Below are positions 7,769 to 16,198 of a stretch of 43,165 nucleotides of DNA, in pieces. How positions within the stretch are numbered: position 1 is the stretch's first letter; the number at the start of each line of letters is the position of its first letter. The stretch is from a virus. Location: the IMG/VR virus record IMGVR_UViG_3300020410_000002, positions 1 through 43,165 of that record; one strand, written 5' to 3'. A program made the position numbers and the translations under genes. The notes below the pieces were generated by a model. The model ran no database searches, was not told where the DNA came from, and saw only the letters and a program-made list of their open reading frames with translations.

Positions 7769-8109
7769 CCTGGAACGCTACGACAGCCTACGCTGGTGAT
7801 TACCAGCACATTGATGGGGTTGAGAGCGCAACGCTAACTCCCAAGGATTCAGCGCAGCACGGCACTACAGGCTACACCGTAAAAGTGCTGTGGGATGACG
7901 ACAATCCCGAGGATTTGCCCACGGGGCAGCCGGGCCTCACCCAGTCAGTGTCGGCCCTCTGGTTGTGGATTGCAGGCTCGTCTGCCCCAACTCCAAGAGT
8001 GGGCGATTTGCTCACAGTGGACTCTGTAGCGTTTACTGTAATCTCTGTGCGGTCAAATCGGCGCAGCGTTCACCGCCTAGAGGTCCAGACCAGATTGGTA
8101 AACACGTAA
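7765..8109 (+). CDS. Probable head-tail connector/stopper protein
   Basis: This is a 114-residue beta-rich protein with a compact OB- or SH3-like pattern (PRVGDLLTVDSVAFTVISVRS near residues 77-97). Small beta-barrel proteins of this size between capsid and tail completion genes are usually stopper or joining proteins. It overlaps the mini-ORF by ATGA and is followed directly by the next gene (TAA then ATG). The role is inferred from position and size. Confidence 0.6.
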   Translation: MTWNATTAYAGDYQHIDGVESATLTPKDSAQHGTTGYTVKVLWDDDNPEDLPTGQPGLTQSVSALWLWIAGSSAPTPRVGDLLTVDSVAFTVISVRSNRRSVHRLEVQTRLVNT

Positions 8110-8619
8110 ATGGCAGCATTTAGCACAAGCGCGTTATCAGCGATAAACTCAACCACGCAGGGCGCTATCCTTAATCAGATACACGCCCGAATATTGGGCC
8201 TTAGCATGACCGGACTGGGCTCAGGCAAGTGGGCAATATGCCGAGTTCCGTGGTTGCCGCAGCTAGCCAAGGAGGTTGGATACCCTTGCGGTGTGATATC
8301 ACCGTTTGACGAGGAGTTGCCGGACGCAAATACGCTTTTGGGTCTTAACCGGACTGTGTTTAAGTATGTAATAGGTATTGCTCGCGCTAATAACTTCGAC
8401 CAACAGAACAGCATGAACGTGGTTATGGAGTGGTATCAGACCCTCCGCCTGTCATTCAGGAACACGGCAGCAACGGACCTAGCACCGGGCGGCGGCGGCG
8501 TTAGGATGGGAAAGACTAACATAATACAAGCAGGCAGTTTTATAGACGACGATTTTCGTAAGGGCGCTGACTCTCTCTTTTACATCATAGGAGTGGAGGC
8601 GGACGAGGCGTTCGGGTAG
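8110..8619 (+). CDS. Neck/tail-terminator region protein
   Basis: This is a 169-residue protein beginning directly after the stop of the upstream gene. It has an N-terminal helix (ILNQIHARILGLSMTG), then mixed strands (WAICRVPWLPQL, FKYVIGIARANN) and a Gly-rich loop (APGGGGVRMGK). The order connector, this gene, gpG-like completion protein, tube suggests a tail terminator or neck component. No signature was recognised. Confidence 0.6.
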   Translation: MAAFSTSALSAINSTTQGAILNQIHARILGLSMTGLGSGKWAICRVPWLPQLAKEVGYPCGVISPFDEELPDANTLLGLNRTVFKYVIGIARANNFDQQNSMNVVMEWYQTLRLSFRNTAATDLAPGGGGVRMGKTNIIQAGSFIDDDFRKGADSLFYIIGVEADEAFG

Positions 8620-8623
8620 TGTA

Positions 8624-9106
8624 ATGTATACTTGGGAAATTAGGACCGAGCAAGATTTGCGGCTGATGGCTGGCGAGATGGAGTACGACTACCTCCAGAT
8701 TCGGCCTGTCCCGGTTCTGAAGGGAACCCTGAAGAAACTAGAGCAGCTACACAAGAACTATTTCGAGTCCGAAACGGGTCCGGGCGGAAACAAGTGGGCA
8801 CCAAACACGGAGGCAACTGTAGCTCGAAAGGGCCATGGTAATGTACTACAGGACACCTTGAAGCTAATGAAGGCCCTCACGCAAGCTGGAGCCCCTGGTG
8901 CGTTGAGAGAAGTTTTTGATGAAGGGCATAACGCTGGGCTGACGTTCGGCGTGGATGACAATGAAATACCTTACTGGAAATACCACGATACACCGGGCGG
9001 AAGCCTACCATGGCGTCCACACATTGGCATGGTCGAGCCAGAGTTGAACGCGATTGCCGAGGACTTGATAAACCACAAATTAGAGGGAATGAAAAATGCC
9101 GCATAA
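8624..9106 (+). CDS. Tail completion protein, Mu gpG-like (phage virion morphogenesis family)
   Basis: This is a 160-residue protein. The order of motifs fits the family: an N-terminal helix (GTLKKLEQLHKNYFES), KWAPNTEATVARKG, LQDTLKLMKAL, a Gly-containing strand (LTFGVDDNEIPYWKYHDT), RPHIGMVEP, then a C-terminal helix (AIAEDLINHK). Members act at the head-tail interface when the tail is completed. It starts 4 nt after the preceding stop and its end overlaps the next gene. Confidence 0.75.
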   Translation: MYTWEIRTEQDLRLMAGEMEYDYLQIRPVPVLKGTLKKLEQLHKNYFESETGPGGNKWAPNTEATVARKGHGNVLQDTLKLMKALTQAGAPGALREVFDEGHNAGLTFGVDDNEIPYWKYHDTPGGSLPWRPHIGMVEPELNAIAEDLINHKLEGMKNAA

Positions 9107-9311
9107 AATGATTCACCTAACGAGACTGTACAAGTGCGAGATCCGAACTTCAGCCGGTGGCGTTCACGCTCAGGTATCGAAGGGCGGCGAGGTTGTCCAT
9201 GAGTGTTCTGGCAAAAAGGGGAAAGGATTGCAGGACGCTATCCAGTGGGCAAAGAAGAACGTAAACGAGGACAAGCCCAAGAAAACCAAGAAACCTCAGC
9301 AGGATAAATAG
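9096..9311 (+). CDS. Small basic protein before the tail tube gene
   Basis: This is a 71-residue protein with GAGGGA upstream; it overlaps the previous gene by 11 nt. It has a beta-type N-terminus (YKCEIRTSAGGVHAQVSKGG), one helix (LQDAIQWAKKNV) and a Lys/Pro tail (KPKKTKKPQQDK). The compact beta-plus-helix pattern recalls a small nucleic-acid- or ligand-binding fold, but I cannot name it. It ends 2 nt before the tube ATG. Confidence 0.6.
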   Translation: MPHKMIHLTRLYKCEIRTSAGGVHAQVSKGGEVVHECSGKKGKGLQDAIQWAKKNVNEDKPKKTKKPQQDK

Positions 9312-9313
9312 CC

Positions 9314-10237
9314 ATGCCTACACCTACCACAACAACCAAAGCTGCCGAATGGGCCTTCGAGGCATCGAACGGCGCGACTCCGTTTTCCGACGAGGCATTT
9401 GACTCTAGTAGTGTTTCCTACGAGCCTATAAGCGACAGCGTAGGCATCGTTGAGGAAATCGCACCCAGTGAGTCAATCATGGGATCGCGGTGGGAGTTTA
9501 CAGACCGGAGCCGAATCACCAGCGAAACCGTAAGCGGGCAGCTAGTGTTCGAGGCCAGCCCCAAGGTGCTAGGATTCTGGCTTCCGTATATTACCGGCGA
9601 TTCCTCCAGCCCGCACACCATGAATGAGGGTTCTTATTCGGACTTCGATTTCATGCGTTCGGAACCTGCTACGGCATGGCTCTACCGGAACTGCGTCGTC
9701 AATCAAGCTGTAATCTCACCCAGCAACGGGCGAATCCGAATCGCCCTAGACATCACAGGCAAGACGGGAGTAGCTAACGCTACTTTTGCCAACGCAGCTA
9801 TCCAGACCACCAATGTCTACGAGTCTTACCTGGAGGGCGAGGCGACGATATCGCTAGCGGGCACAACCATGTATGCGGACTCCTGGCAGCTTACGATTAA
9901 CACAGGTCTAGAGCTGTTCCAGCGTCAAAGTACCACACCAAACCGCACACGCCAGGGACCGGGCAGTGTTGAGTTTAACGCAAATGTTGAGTGGTCTGCC
10001 ACGAACGAAAACCTTATTTATAACAAGGGAGTGCAGGGAATAGCCTTGACGCTCACCCTATCACGAGCCGCGCCAGCGGTTAGCACCGTTTTTGCAATCG
10101 ACCATCTGGTTATACCAGAGTCCCCGGTGGGGGCTGATGGCGGCGAGAACCTTTGGAACTTTACGGGGACGTCCCGGCGACAAGTCACGGGGGACACAGA
10201 AATCTTAACTGTTACCCACGACGAAAATCCCGCGTAG
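9314..10237 (+). CDS. Major tail tube protein
   Basis: This is a 307-residue protein located just before the frameshifted chaperones and tape measure, the fixed place of the tube gene. Motifs typical of long-tailed phage tube proteins are visible: early VGIVEEIAPSESI, SRITSETVSGQLVFEASP, GRIRIALDITGK, TMYADSWQLTINTGLE and QGPGSVEFNANVEW. A C-terminal domain (ALTLTLSRAAPAVSTVFAID) may be exposed on the tail surface. It would polymerise around the tape measure. AGGAT lies 9 nt before the ATG. Confidence 0.8.
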   Translation: MPTPTTTTKAAEWAFEASNGATPFSDEAFDSSSVSYEPISDSVGIVEEIAPSESIMGSRWEFTDRSRITSETVSGQLVFEASPKVLGFWLPYITGDSSSPHTMNEGSYSDFDFMRSEPATAWLYRNCVVNQAVISPSNGRIRIALDITGKTGVANATFANAAIQTTNVYESYLEGEATISLAGTTMYADSWQLTINTGLELFQRQSTTPNRTRQGPGSVEFNANVEWSATNENLIYNKGVQGIALTLTLSRAAPAVSTVFAIDHLVIPESPVGADGGENLWNFTGTSRRQVTGDTEILTVTHDENPA

Positions 10238-10295
10238 CATCATGATACGTTTACTTACCTACCTTGAAACCTTAGAGCAAATTGAGGGCCGAACA

Positions 10296-10676
10296 ATGAG
10301 AGCAAGAATCGCAGATGGATACACTCGCACCGTTTCAGTTGGAGACAATCAAACCATTCCGGAAGTAGAATTTACCTACAGACCTGTTAGGGGGTCGGAT
10401 ATTCAGGACCATGTGTACGACTTGGCCAGGAGTGACAACCCTTCGGAGTGCCAGCGTAAAGCCGTAGCCGGTCGCGTCGAGGACTGGGTAGCCGATGGCT
10501 TTGATCCTGGACCTCCGACGTTTAGCGACTTAGCGGAGCTGGACGGCTACGCTTTCCGGGACATGTACAACGTGATTTTTAACGGTCAAGCGCCAGCCCA
10601 GGTAATGGACCGCGAAGTAGCCCAGACACAAGACAAGCAAGCGGAGGATGACGCAAAAAACTCGCAGGCGGAGTGA
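10296..10676 (+). CDS. Tail assembly chaperone, upstream frame (G-like)
   Basis: This is a 126-residue protein. The ATG at 10296 is preferred because GAGGG lies 7 nt upstream and the protein then opens MRARIADGYTRTVSV; an in-frame ATG at 10242 has no ribosome site. VEFTYRPVRGSDIQD and LAELDGYAFRDMYNVIF fit the small chaperone expressed before the tape measure. Near its end lies the slippery heptamer A AAA AAC at 10655..10661; a -1 shift there joins it to the next frame. The free product would coat the tape measure during tail assembly. Confidence 0.8.
   Translation: MRARIADGYTRTVSVGDNQTIPEVEFTYRPVRGSDIQDHVYDLARSDNPSECQRKAVAGRVEDWVADGFDPGPPTFSDLAELDGYAFRDMYNVIFNGQAPAQVMDREVAQTQDKQAEDDAKNSQAE
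10655..10661 (+). promoter_or_regulatory. Programmed -1 ribosomal frameshift site (A AAA AAC)
   Basis: The zero frame reads GCA AAA AAC TCG, so the heptamer is in exactly the phase needed for tandem -1 slippage. The -1 frame is open from here through GTG 10673 to the stop at 11077, and the zero frame stops at 10676. This reproduces the G/GT arrangement of lambda-like tails. The fusion would be about 260 residues. No stimulatory structure was checked. Confidence 0.85.
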
Positions 10677-11077
10677 GGCTAGCCTTGCTCCACCCGCAGG
10701 TTGGGATGAGAGCCTGTGAAGACTGCAAGCGGTGGCTGTACGACGAGGATACCGGGCAACGGAAGGAGGACGCCAGAACCGGGAAGCCGAGAGAACGCCC
10801 CGAACATGCTCCTGTAAGATGCGAGACCAAAAAGGGTTGTCCACGCGGCAAGCCCGAGGATGAAATGAAGGGCTACAATTGGCTTTGTTACTTGCACTAT
10901 TTGCAATGCAAGGCCACGGGGCAATGGCCTGACGACGAAACCGTTAAAGCTAATGCAGGACTGATTCGAGCTATTGAGGACGATATACAACGATCAGGAC
11001 AGCGTCGGACATTCACCGCAGTGGAGAATAACAACATACTGCTTAAAGCCGTGCTGACTAATATGTTGCAACGATAG
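10673..11077 (+). CDS. Tail assembly chaperone, -1 frame extension (T-like)
   Basis: This is a 134-codon frame that can start at GTG 10673 (GTGA overlap with the stop of the upstream gene), but it is more likely read as a -1 extension entered at 10661. It is cysteine-rich near the start (ACEDCKRWLYDEDTG, VRCETKKGCPRGK). It then has an aromatic patch (YNWLCYLHYLQCKATGQWP) and ends in a helical segment (NAGLIRAIEDDIQR, NILLKAVLTNML). Its place between chaperone G and the tape measure fits the T domain that recruits the tube protein. Confidence 0.78.
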   Translation: MRLALLHPQVGMRACEDCKRWLYDEDTGQRKEDARTGKPRERPEHAPVRCETKKGCPRGKPEDEMKGYNWLCYLHYLQCKATGQWPDDETVKANAGLIRAIEDDIQRSGQRRTFTAVENNNILLKAVLTNMLQR

Positions 11078-11086
11078 GACCGCAGA

Positions 11087-12802
11087 ATGAGCAATGCCAT
11101 AGTCAAAAATGCGGTCATCGTCCTGGGCGTAAAGCGGGGCGAAACGGATTTCAATCTGGACTTAGGCCCGGTCCTTAAGGCTCGCCAGAAAGAGGTTGAC
11201 CTTCTCAAGCAGACATCTCAAGAAGTTTCTGCCCTAGTTCGATTGAAGAAAGAAGAGGAGGCCGCTAATAGGGCGGTCCAAGTTTCCGCACAGAAGTCCG
11301 CTTCTGCAATTGCTGAACTAGTTCAAGTAGAGCGAGAAGAGGCGGTAGCTAATATAGCGGTCCAAGAATCCGCGCAGAAGGCTGCCTCTGAGTTGGCAAT
11401 GCTCCAGCAAACCGCCGACCAAGCAGCGATTTCTTTTAGCACTTCCCTGATTGGGTCCGTGCTTCAGGCCAGCAGCGGCCTGCTTACGATGGCACGAGGC
11501 TTTGTTTTGCTAGGGGTGTCAGGGGAGGAGAACCTAAGAGCGGTTGCCGAAAAGCTGGCAGTGATGCAAGGTGCCGTTGATGCTTTTAAGGGGGCAATAA
11601 GCGTATACAAGACAGTGATCTCCGTACAAGAACGCTGGACTAAGATAACCCAGGCGAGCGCAGCAGCGACCGCACTAGCCACGGCAGCAGTAAACGCAAA
11701 CACAGCCTCAAGGGCGGCAAACTCCGCGTCTACAGCGGCTCAAACGACTGCTGTAACAGCTAACACCGTGGCAACGCTAGCCAACGTGGCAGCGAAGAAG
11801 CTCCTGATGGTAGTAACAAACCCGGTCGGTGCTGCTGTTGCTGCGACGATAGCACTTCTGACCGCTGCCGTATTCTGGCGGACCCGCGAAACTGAGACTA
11901 TCAAGGACCAGATAGACGCCCTTGAACAAGAGCGCCAAGCTCGTGAACGGTCTATAAAGGTGGACGAGGCACGCGAAAGACTGGGGGGCGCTAGTCGCAG
12001 CGAGGCACGGCTGACCGCTTCTAAGCGACAAGTTAAGTCAATAGATGTCGAGATCGAGGCGTTAAAGAAGAAGGCTAAAGCTGAGCGGGAGGCGCACGAA
12101 TCGGTCCCACGCTTTAAAGGCCGGCACCAGGAGATACTAGACGGCAGACAGCGCGAGTTTGAGATACTTGAGAAGATAGCCCATCTAAACGACCAGCGGG
12201 TGTTTGCTGCGCTATCCGTACAAGAGGCAGAAAAGTCAGTAGCCGATGAGGCTAAGCGAGCTGCCGACGAGAAGCAGCGACTAGCTGAACAAGAAAAGAA
12301 AGCCGCAGAAGATCAAAAGAAAGCAGCGGAGCAGTTCGCTAAGTATCAGAGCAACCAGATTAACAAGGAGAAGCAGTTACTTAATGCGCAGCAAGATAGG
12401 ATTCGGGGCAATCAGGCCGCAGTCGGGAGACTTGACGCTCTCCAGCGTCAACGCTTGGAAAACATAGCCGAGCGAAAACAAGGCGGGCAGGAGATCGGCA
12501 GAGAAGACTTGAACTTCCTAGGCGGGCTAGGCGGAGGATTTGCCAAGTTTGCCAACGAGCAATTTGTTGATAAGGGCCAAGGCGCTGGCGACATCCTGAA
12601 TAAGCTGGGGATTACTAGCGACAACCAAACTGCCGAGGAAGTAGCCGACTCGCTCAAGCTGGGCGAAGACCTAAGAACCGGGATTAGCGACGTTTTTACT
12701 AAAATAACTACGACTCTCACCAACTTTAACGACCAGATGGATTCGATCCAGCAGCGTGTGCAGAACGGCGAGGATCAAGCGGCAAAGGGGGCGGCGCTGT
12801 GA
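11087..12802 (+). CDS. Tape measure protein
   Basis: This is a 571-residue, largely helical protein in the canonical slot after the chaperones. It is rich in Ala, Glu, Gln and Lys. Residues about 44-105 contain two copies of a roughly 31-residue repeat (EEEAANRAVQVSAQKSAS and EEAVANIAVQESAQKAAS). A hydrophobic Ala/Thr-rich segment follows, with a probable membrane-active part (AAKKLLMVVTNPVGAAVAAT, about residues 240-265). Long charged helices then continue to the C-terminus. The length sets tail length; 571 residues predicts a short siphovirus tail of under 100 nm by the usual rule of 1.5 angstrom per residue. It overlaps the next gene by GTGA. Confidence 0.85.
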   Translation: MSNAIVKNAVIVLGVKRGETDFNLDLGPVLKARQKEVDLLKQTSQEVSALVRLKKEEEAANRAVQVSAQKSASAIAELVQVEREEAVANIAVQESAQKAASELAMLQQTADQAAISFSTSLIGSVLQASSGLLTMARGFVLLGVSGEENLRAVAEKLAVMQGAVDAFKGAISVYKTVISVQERWTKITQASAAATALATAAVNANTASRAANSASTAAQTTAVTANTVATLANVAAKKLLMVVTNPVGAAVAATIALLTAAVFWRTRETETIKDQIDALEQERQARERSIKVDEARERLGGASRSEARLTASKRQVKSIDVEIEALKKKAKAEREAHESVPRFKGRHQEILDGRQREFEILEKIAHLNDQRVFAALSVQEAEKSVADEAKRAADEKQRLAEQEKKAAEDQKKAAEQFAKYQSNQINKEKQLLNAQQDRIRGNQAAVGRLDALQRQRLENIAERKQGGQEIGREDLNFLGGLGGGFAKFANEQFVDKGQGAGDILNKLGITSDNQTAEEVADSLKLGEDLRTGISDVFTKITTTLTNFNDQMDSIQQRVQNGEDQAAKGAAL

Positions 12803-13524
12803 GATACAAATATGGAAACTTTGTTTTTGACGAGGGCGAGTGCGTGCTTAATAGTGTTTCCCGCACCCCCCAGCGAACGGCTAACGGCGAGGTCTGGCTG
12901 CAGAAAGAGGTTCACAGTTGCTCCGGCGAGATGATACCGCCCAGCAATAAGACGACGGACAGAGCGAGACAGGACTGGATCCAGGGCCGCATGAGACGTA
13001 TTGAGCTTGCCTTGCTCCAGAGTAACGTCGATGCTGGCATGCTAAATAACAACGGCACCCGCTCGGAAAACTTCCTGCTAGCCCGAGTTAGCACATCAGG
13101 CGTCAAAGTCGTGGGATTCCAGTATGGTTTTGCCGAACAATCTGAGGGGCTTAGCCATAGGACATTTTCGTTTAGCGTGGAAAGCGAATATTTACACGCA
13201 GGCGGCCCGAGGATTTTCGACTTTAAGGAAACTTTTAGTTACGACGGAAACGCGGGGCCGGAGTACGTCGCAGTGGAGCTAGATTCTGGACCCCCAGATA
13301 TCCAGCAGGTACGGGAGAGGACGGTTCAGAGAATCACCCAGAGCGGTCAAGCCATTGGGATTGGTGAATATCCGAGGTTCCCTCGCCCTGCTTTCAGCAA
13401 CCTGCCACCAGCACAGCGACCACAAGCGACTAAAGGGCCACCCACAAGACGGGGTCGTGGTGATATACTGTTTCCCATATCCTGGAGATATTCATTCCTG
13501 TCAACCCAGAATCAATTGAGATAG
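12799..13524 (+). CDS. Distal tail / tail-tip protein candidate
   Basis: This is a 241-residue protein with a GTG start that overlaps the tape measure stop. The N-terminal part (YKYGNFVFDEGECVLNSVSR) and the strand-rich middle (TSGVKVVGFQYGFAEQSEG, HRTFSFSVESEYLHAG) recall proteins that cap the tube after tape measure genes. The C-terminus is Pro/Arg-rich and looks disordered (PRFPRPAFSNLPPAQRP). The call rests on synteny; no signature was recognised. Confidence 0.55.
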   Translation: MRYKYGNFVFDEGECVLNSVSRTPQRTANGEVWLQKEVHSCSGEMIPPSNKTTDRARQDWIQGRMRRIELALLQSNVDAGMLNNNGTRSENFLLARVSTSGVKVVGFQYGFAEQSEGLSHRTFSFSVESEYLHAGGPRIFDFKETFSYDGNAGPEYVAVELDSGPPDIQQVRERTVQRITQSGQAIGIGEYPRFPRPAFSNLPPAQRPQATKGPPTRRGRGDILFPISWRYSFLSTQNQLR

Positions 13525-13536
13525 CGACGTACTACC

Positions 13537-14892
13537 ATGGCAACAAAAAGATGGCTAGGCAAAGCCTTAAACGTAACGCAAGAGACCACCGTGACGTTTG
13601 CCAACACATGGGCAACGGCAGACACCGTAACGCTAACGATTAGCGGGCTAGACCTGATTGTGACAATAGGCGACGACTCCGAAGTTGCCGACTGCGCTGC
13701 TGCCCTATCTGCCGCCATAAACGCTGCCGATAAAGATGGCGACATCGTAGGCACCGGAAGCACCCCCGAGTCTCGAAATGTCGGCGGTCAAGAAATCATG
13801 GAGCTTCAGGAGCTTACTGCGACGGCTTCCGGGGCGGTGGTCACCATAAAGAACAACACGGCGGGCGTCCCGTTTTCGTTGTCCGTAAGTGCTACCACGG
13901 CGGGGAGCGGGACCGCCACCGCTGCGACCGCAGTGGCAGCTACCGGACGCCACTTTGCATCTAATGCCGACAACTGGTCAGGCGCATCGCTCCCCGCTAG
14001 CGGCGATACAATACGATTTGATAATGGAGACGTCGGTTGCTTCTACGGCTTGGATCACTTCCGAAACAATGCGGTAGATATTAACTTGATCGTCACAACG
14101 GACTACTTGGGGAAAATTGGACTGCCGGAAACAAATGCCGGGGGCTATCTAGAATATCGCAACCGCTTTCTGGAGCTTCGCGATATTGCTTTAACAGGCG
14201 GCACCGCTAGCTGGTTGCCTGGAGAAAAAGGCTTAGACGGCAATGGCCCCTATTACATAGATATGTCAGGCCAAGACTATTTTGTAAAAGTGGTAGACGC
14301 TGGCCCGGTAAATAAAAGAGATCCGGCGGTCGTAATAGTTGGGGGAACTATAAGGAACCTAGAGATTGTGCGGGGCGCTGTTGTTTTTGAGCCAGAGGAT
14401 AGCCCGCTCTCTAGTGGTTACACGGGGCTGGCCAACGACTTCACCGTTGGATCGGGTCAAACCTTTCTGGAAGATGTTTACGTCGTATTCGGAACAAACG
14501 TCTCCCCCATTGTGCAAAACTCAAACATGAAGGTGTACGGCGGAGAGGTACATTTGAAGTTTCACACAGACCAGGGTTATGACGTAACTTCTAAAATTCT
14601 CGGCGGAGAGGTCTACTTTGAGGCCGACGGAAACGAGAAGGCGCTACACGTATACGGCGGAACGGCGTTCCTGAACGGTACGGGCACTTATGCTCGCGCA
14701 GATGTCAGGGGCGGGGCAATAGACTGCAATCAGGACGGCAGGAGCAAGACCATCACAACGCTCAATCTTCATTACGGCTCTTATCTGGACCACGCTGACG
14801 CCGTCACGATAACTAACACCAACGTAGGCGGGCAGCTTAAAAACGTAACCATTGAGGGCAATCTTGGGCTGGGATACATAGACCTGATTTAG
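13537..14892 (+). CDS. Tail surface protein with beta-helix-like C-terminus, paralog A
   Basis: This is a 451-residue protein. Residues 1-140 form two strand-rich repeats with a helix (MATKRWLGKALNV, CAAALSAAINAADKD, TVTLTISG). A block around residue 150 reads NADNWSGASLPASGDTIRFD, a pattern common at the head of parallel beta-helices. The C-terminal 250 residues contain repeated short strands (GGTIRNLEIVRG, GGEVHLKF, GGEVYFEADG), as expected for a solenoid. The next gene is a paralog: the first 230 residues align and the C-termini differ. It is probably a tail-associated adhesin or host-range protein. The MATKRW start and NWSG block resemble proteins I associate with planctomycete prophages. 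Confidence 0.65.
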   Translation: MATKRWLGKALNVTQETTVTFANTWATADTVTLTISGLDLIVTIGDDSEVADCAAALSAAINAADKDGDIVGTGSTPESRNVGGQEIMELQELTATASGAVVTIKNNTAGVPFSLSVSATTAGSGTATAATAVAATGRHFASNADNWSGASLPASGDTIRFDNGDVGCFYGLDHFRNNAVDINLIVTTDYLGKIGLPETNAGGYLEYRNRFLELRDIALTGGTASWLPGEKGLDGNGPYYIDMSGQDYFVKVVDAGPVNKRDPAVVIVGGTIRNLEIVRGAVVFEPEDSPLSSGYTGLANDFTVGSGQTFLEDVYVVFGTNVSPIVQNSNMKVYGGEVHLKFHTDQGYDVTSKILGGEVYFEADGNEKALHVYGGTAFLNGTGTYARADVRGGAIDCNQDGRSKTITTLNLHYGSYLDHADAVTITNTNVGGQLKNVTIEGNLGLGYIDLI

Positions 14893-14908
14893 ATAGGATA
14901 GAATAGAT

Positions 14909-16198
14909 ATGGCAATCAAAAAATGGGAAGGTAAGGCCGGAGGCGTTGCCCATGCTTATACCGTTACAGTGGCCAATGCTTGGGCGGCGGACGACACGAT
15001 AACCGCAACGATCAACACGAAGGCGGTGACCGTTACAGTTGCAACCGGAGAGACAACTACCAACGAAGTGGCAGCGGCGCTTGCGGCAGCAATAAACGCT
15101 CCTGGTAAAGACAGCGAAAAAGCAGGAACCGAAACCCGTAACGTCGGCGGACGGCAGTACCCGGAGTTTGCCGAGCTTGAGGCGACCGCTAAATCCAACG
15201 TGGTGACAATCACACACAGAGGTCTGGGGGTTCCCTATACGCTGACAGCTTCTGCTACCACGGCGGGGAGCGGGACAGCAACCGCTGCTGTCAGTGTTAC
15301 GGCAGTTGGACCCCACCACGCCAACAACGCCAGCAACTGGTCAGGGGGAGCCTTGCCCGCAGACGGCGACACGTTGGTATTTGATGAGGGCTCAGTAGAC
15401 TGCCTTTATGGCCTAAACTACTTCAGGGACAACACGCTAAAAGTGTCATTCTTGCGGACGACTGACTACACTGGTCAGATTGGACTCCCAGCAACCAACG
15501 TAAACAATTACCCTGAATACCGCGACCGCTTCCTGGAGTTGTACGACAACGCCGACGCGAAAACTATAAAGTTCGAGAAGGGTAACGTATCCATGGCCGG
15601 AGGCTCAACCTACCTGGACCTGCAAGGCTCGACTTATGCCTCGCTGCTCGCCCGCGACCTAGGATCTAACGGCTTTCTGGCGGTGCATGGCGGTACAGTT
15701 TCAGACTTGTATCTCGGCAGCGGCGACATAGTTATCGACCCGGACGACGCAAACCAGACAAGTGGGATGACCATCGACGCGTTGGAGGTCGAGAGCTTTG
15801 CGGGGACCGCAGTTATTGGACGCAATGCACAGTGGGCAAATGCAGGCACTACCGGCACAATGCGAGGCGGAACTCTGTTCATCGACTGCGCCCAAGATCA
15901 GGGCACCCCAGAGCTGGCGCTCAGTGTTCTTGGCGGTGAGGTCCACCAGCGAGGCGATGGCAATATTGATTCCGTGACCATCCAGGAGGGCCTGTTTTCG
16001 TGGGAGGCTGACGGCGATGTAACCGGCACGATAAACGTGTGGTCGGATGGAACGCTAGACTTGAGCAGGGACGGGCGAACCAAAGCATTTTCGGGCACGA
16101 TTAACGTGTATGATTCCGCAACCGTAGACAAGGGAACGCACACTCCCACGCTGACGCCTTTGGGCTGCACGCTTGAGGATGTAAACGTTATACCGTAA
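14909..16198 (+). CDS. Tail surface protein with beta-helix-like C-terminus, paralog B
   Basis: This is a 429-residue protein arranged like the preceding gene: MAIKKWEGKAGGV, AAALAAAINAPGKDSE, then NASNWSGGALPADGDTLVFD and DYTGQIGLPATN. A solenoid-like C-terminus follows (GGTVSDLYLGSGDIVIDPDD, GGEVHQRGDGNIDSVTI). A 23-nt stretch (15254..15276) is identical in DNA to 13891..13913 of paralog A, so the duplication retains DNA-level identity locally. AGGAT precedes the ATG. Its TAA overlaps the ATG of the next gene. It is probably an adhesin or tail fibre-like protein; the exact role is unknown. Confidence 0.65.
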   Translation: MAIKKWEGKAGGVAHAYTVTVANAWAADDTITATINTKAVTVTVATGETTTNEVAAALAAAINAPGKDSEKAGTETRNVGGRQYPEFAELEATAKSNVVTITHRGLGVPYTLTASATTAGSGTATAAVSVTAVGPHHANNASNWSGGALPADGDTLVFDEGSVDCLYGLNYFRDNTLKVSFLRTTDYTGQIGLPATNVNNYPEYRDRFLELYDNADAKTIKFEKGNVSMAGGSTYLDLQGSTYASLLARDLGSNGFLAVHGGTVSDLYLGSGDIVIDPDDANQTSGMTIDALEVESFAGTAVIGRNAQWANAGTTGTMRGGTLFIDCAQDQGTPELALSVLGGEVHQRGDGNIDSVTIQEGLFSWEADGDVTGTINVWSDGTLDLSRDGRTKAFSGTINVYDSATVDKGTHTPTLTPLGCTLEDVNVIP

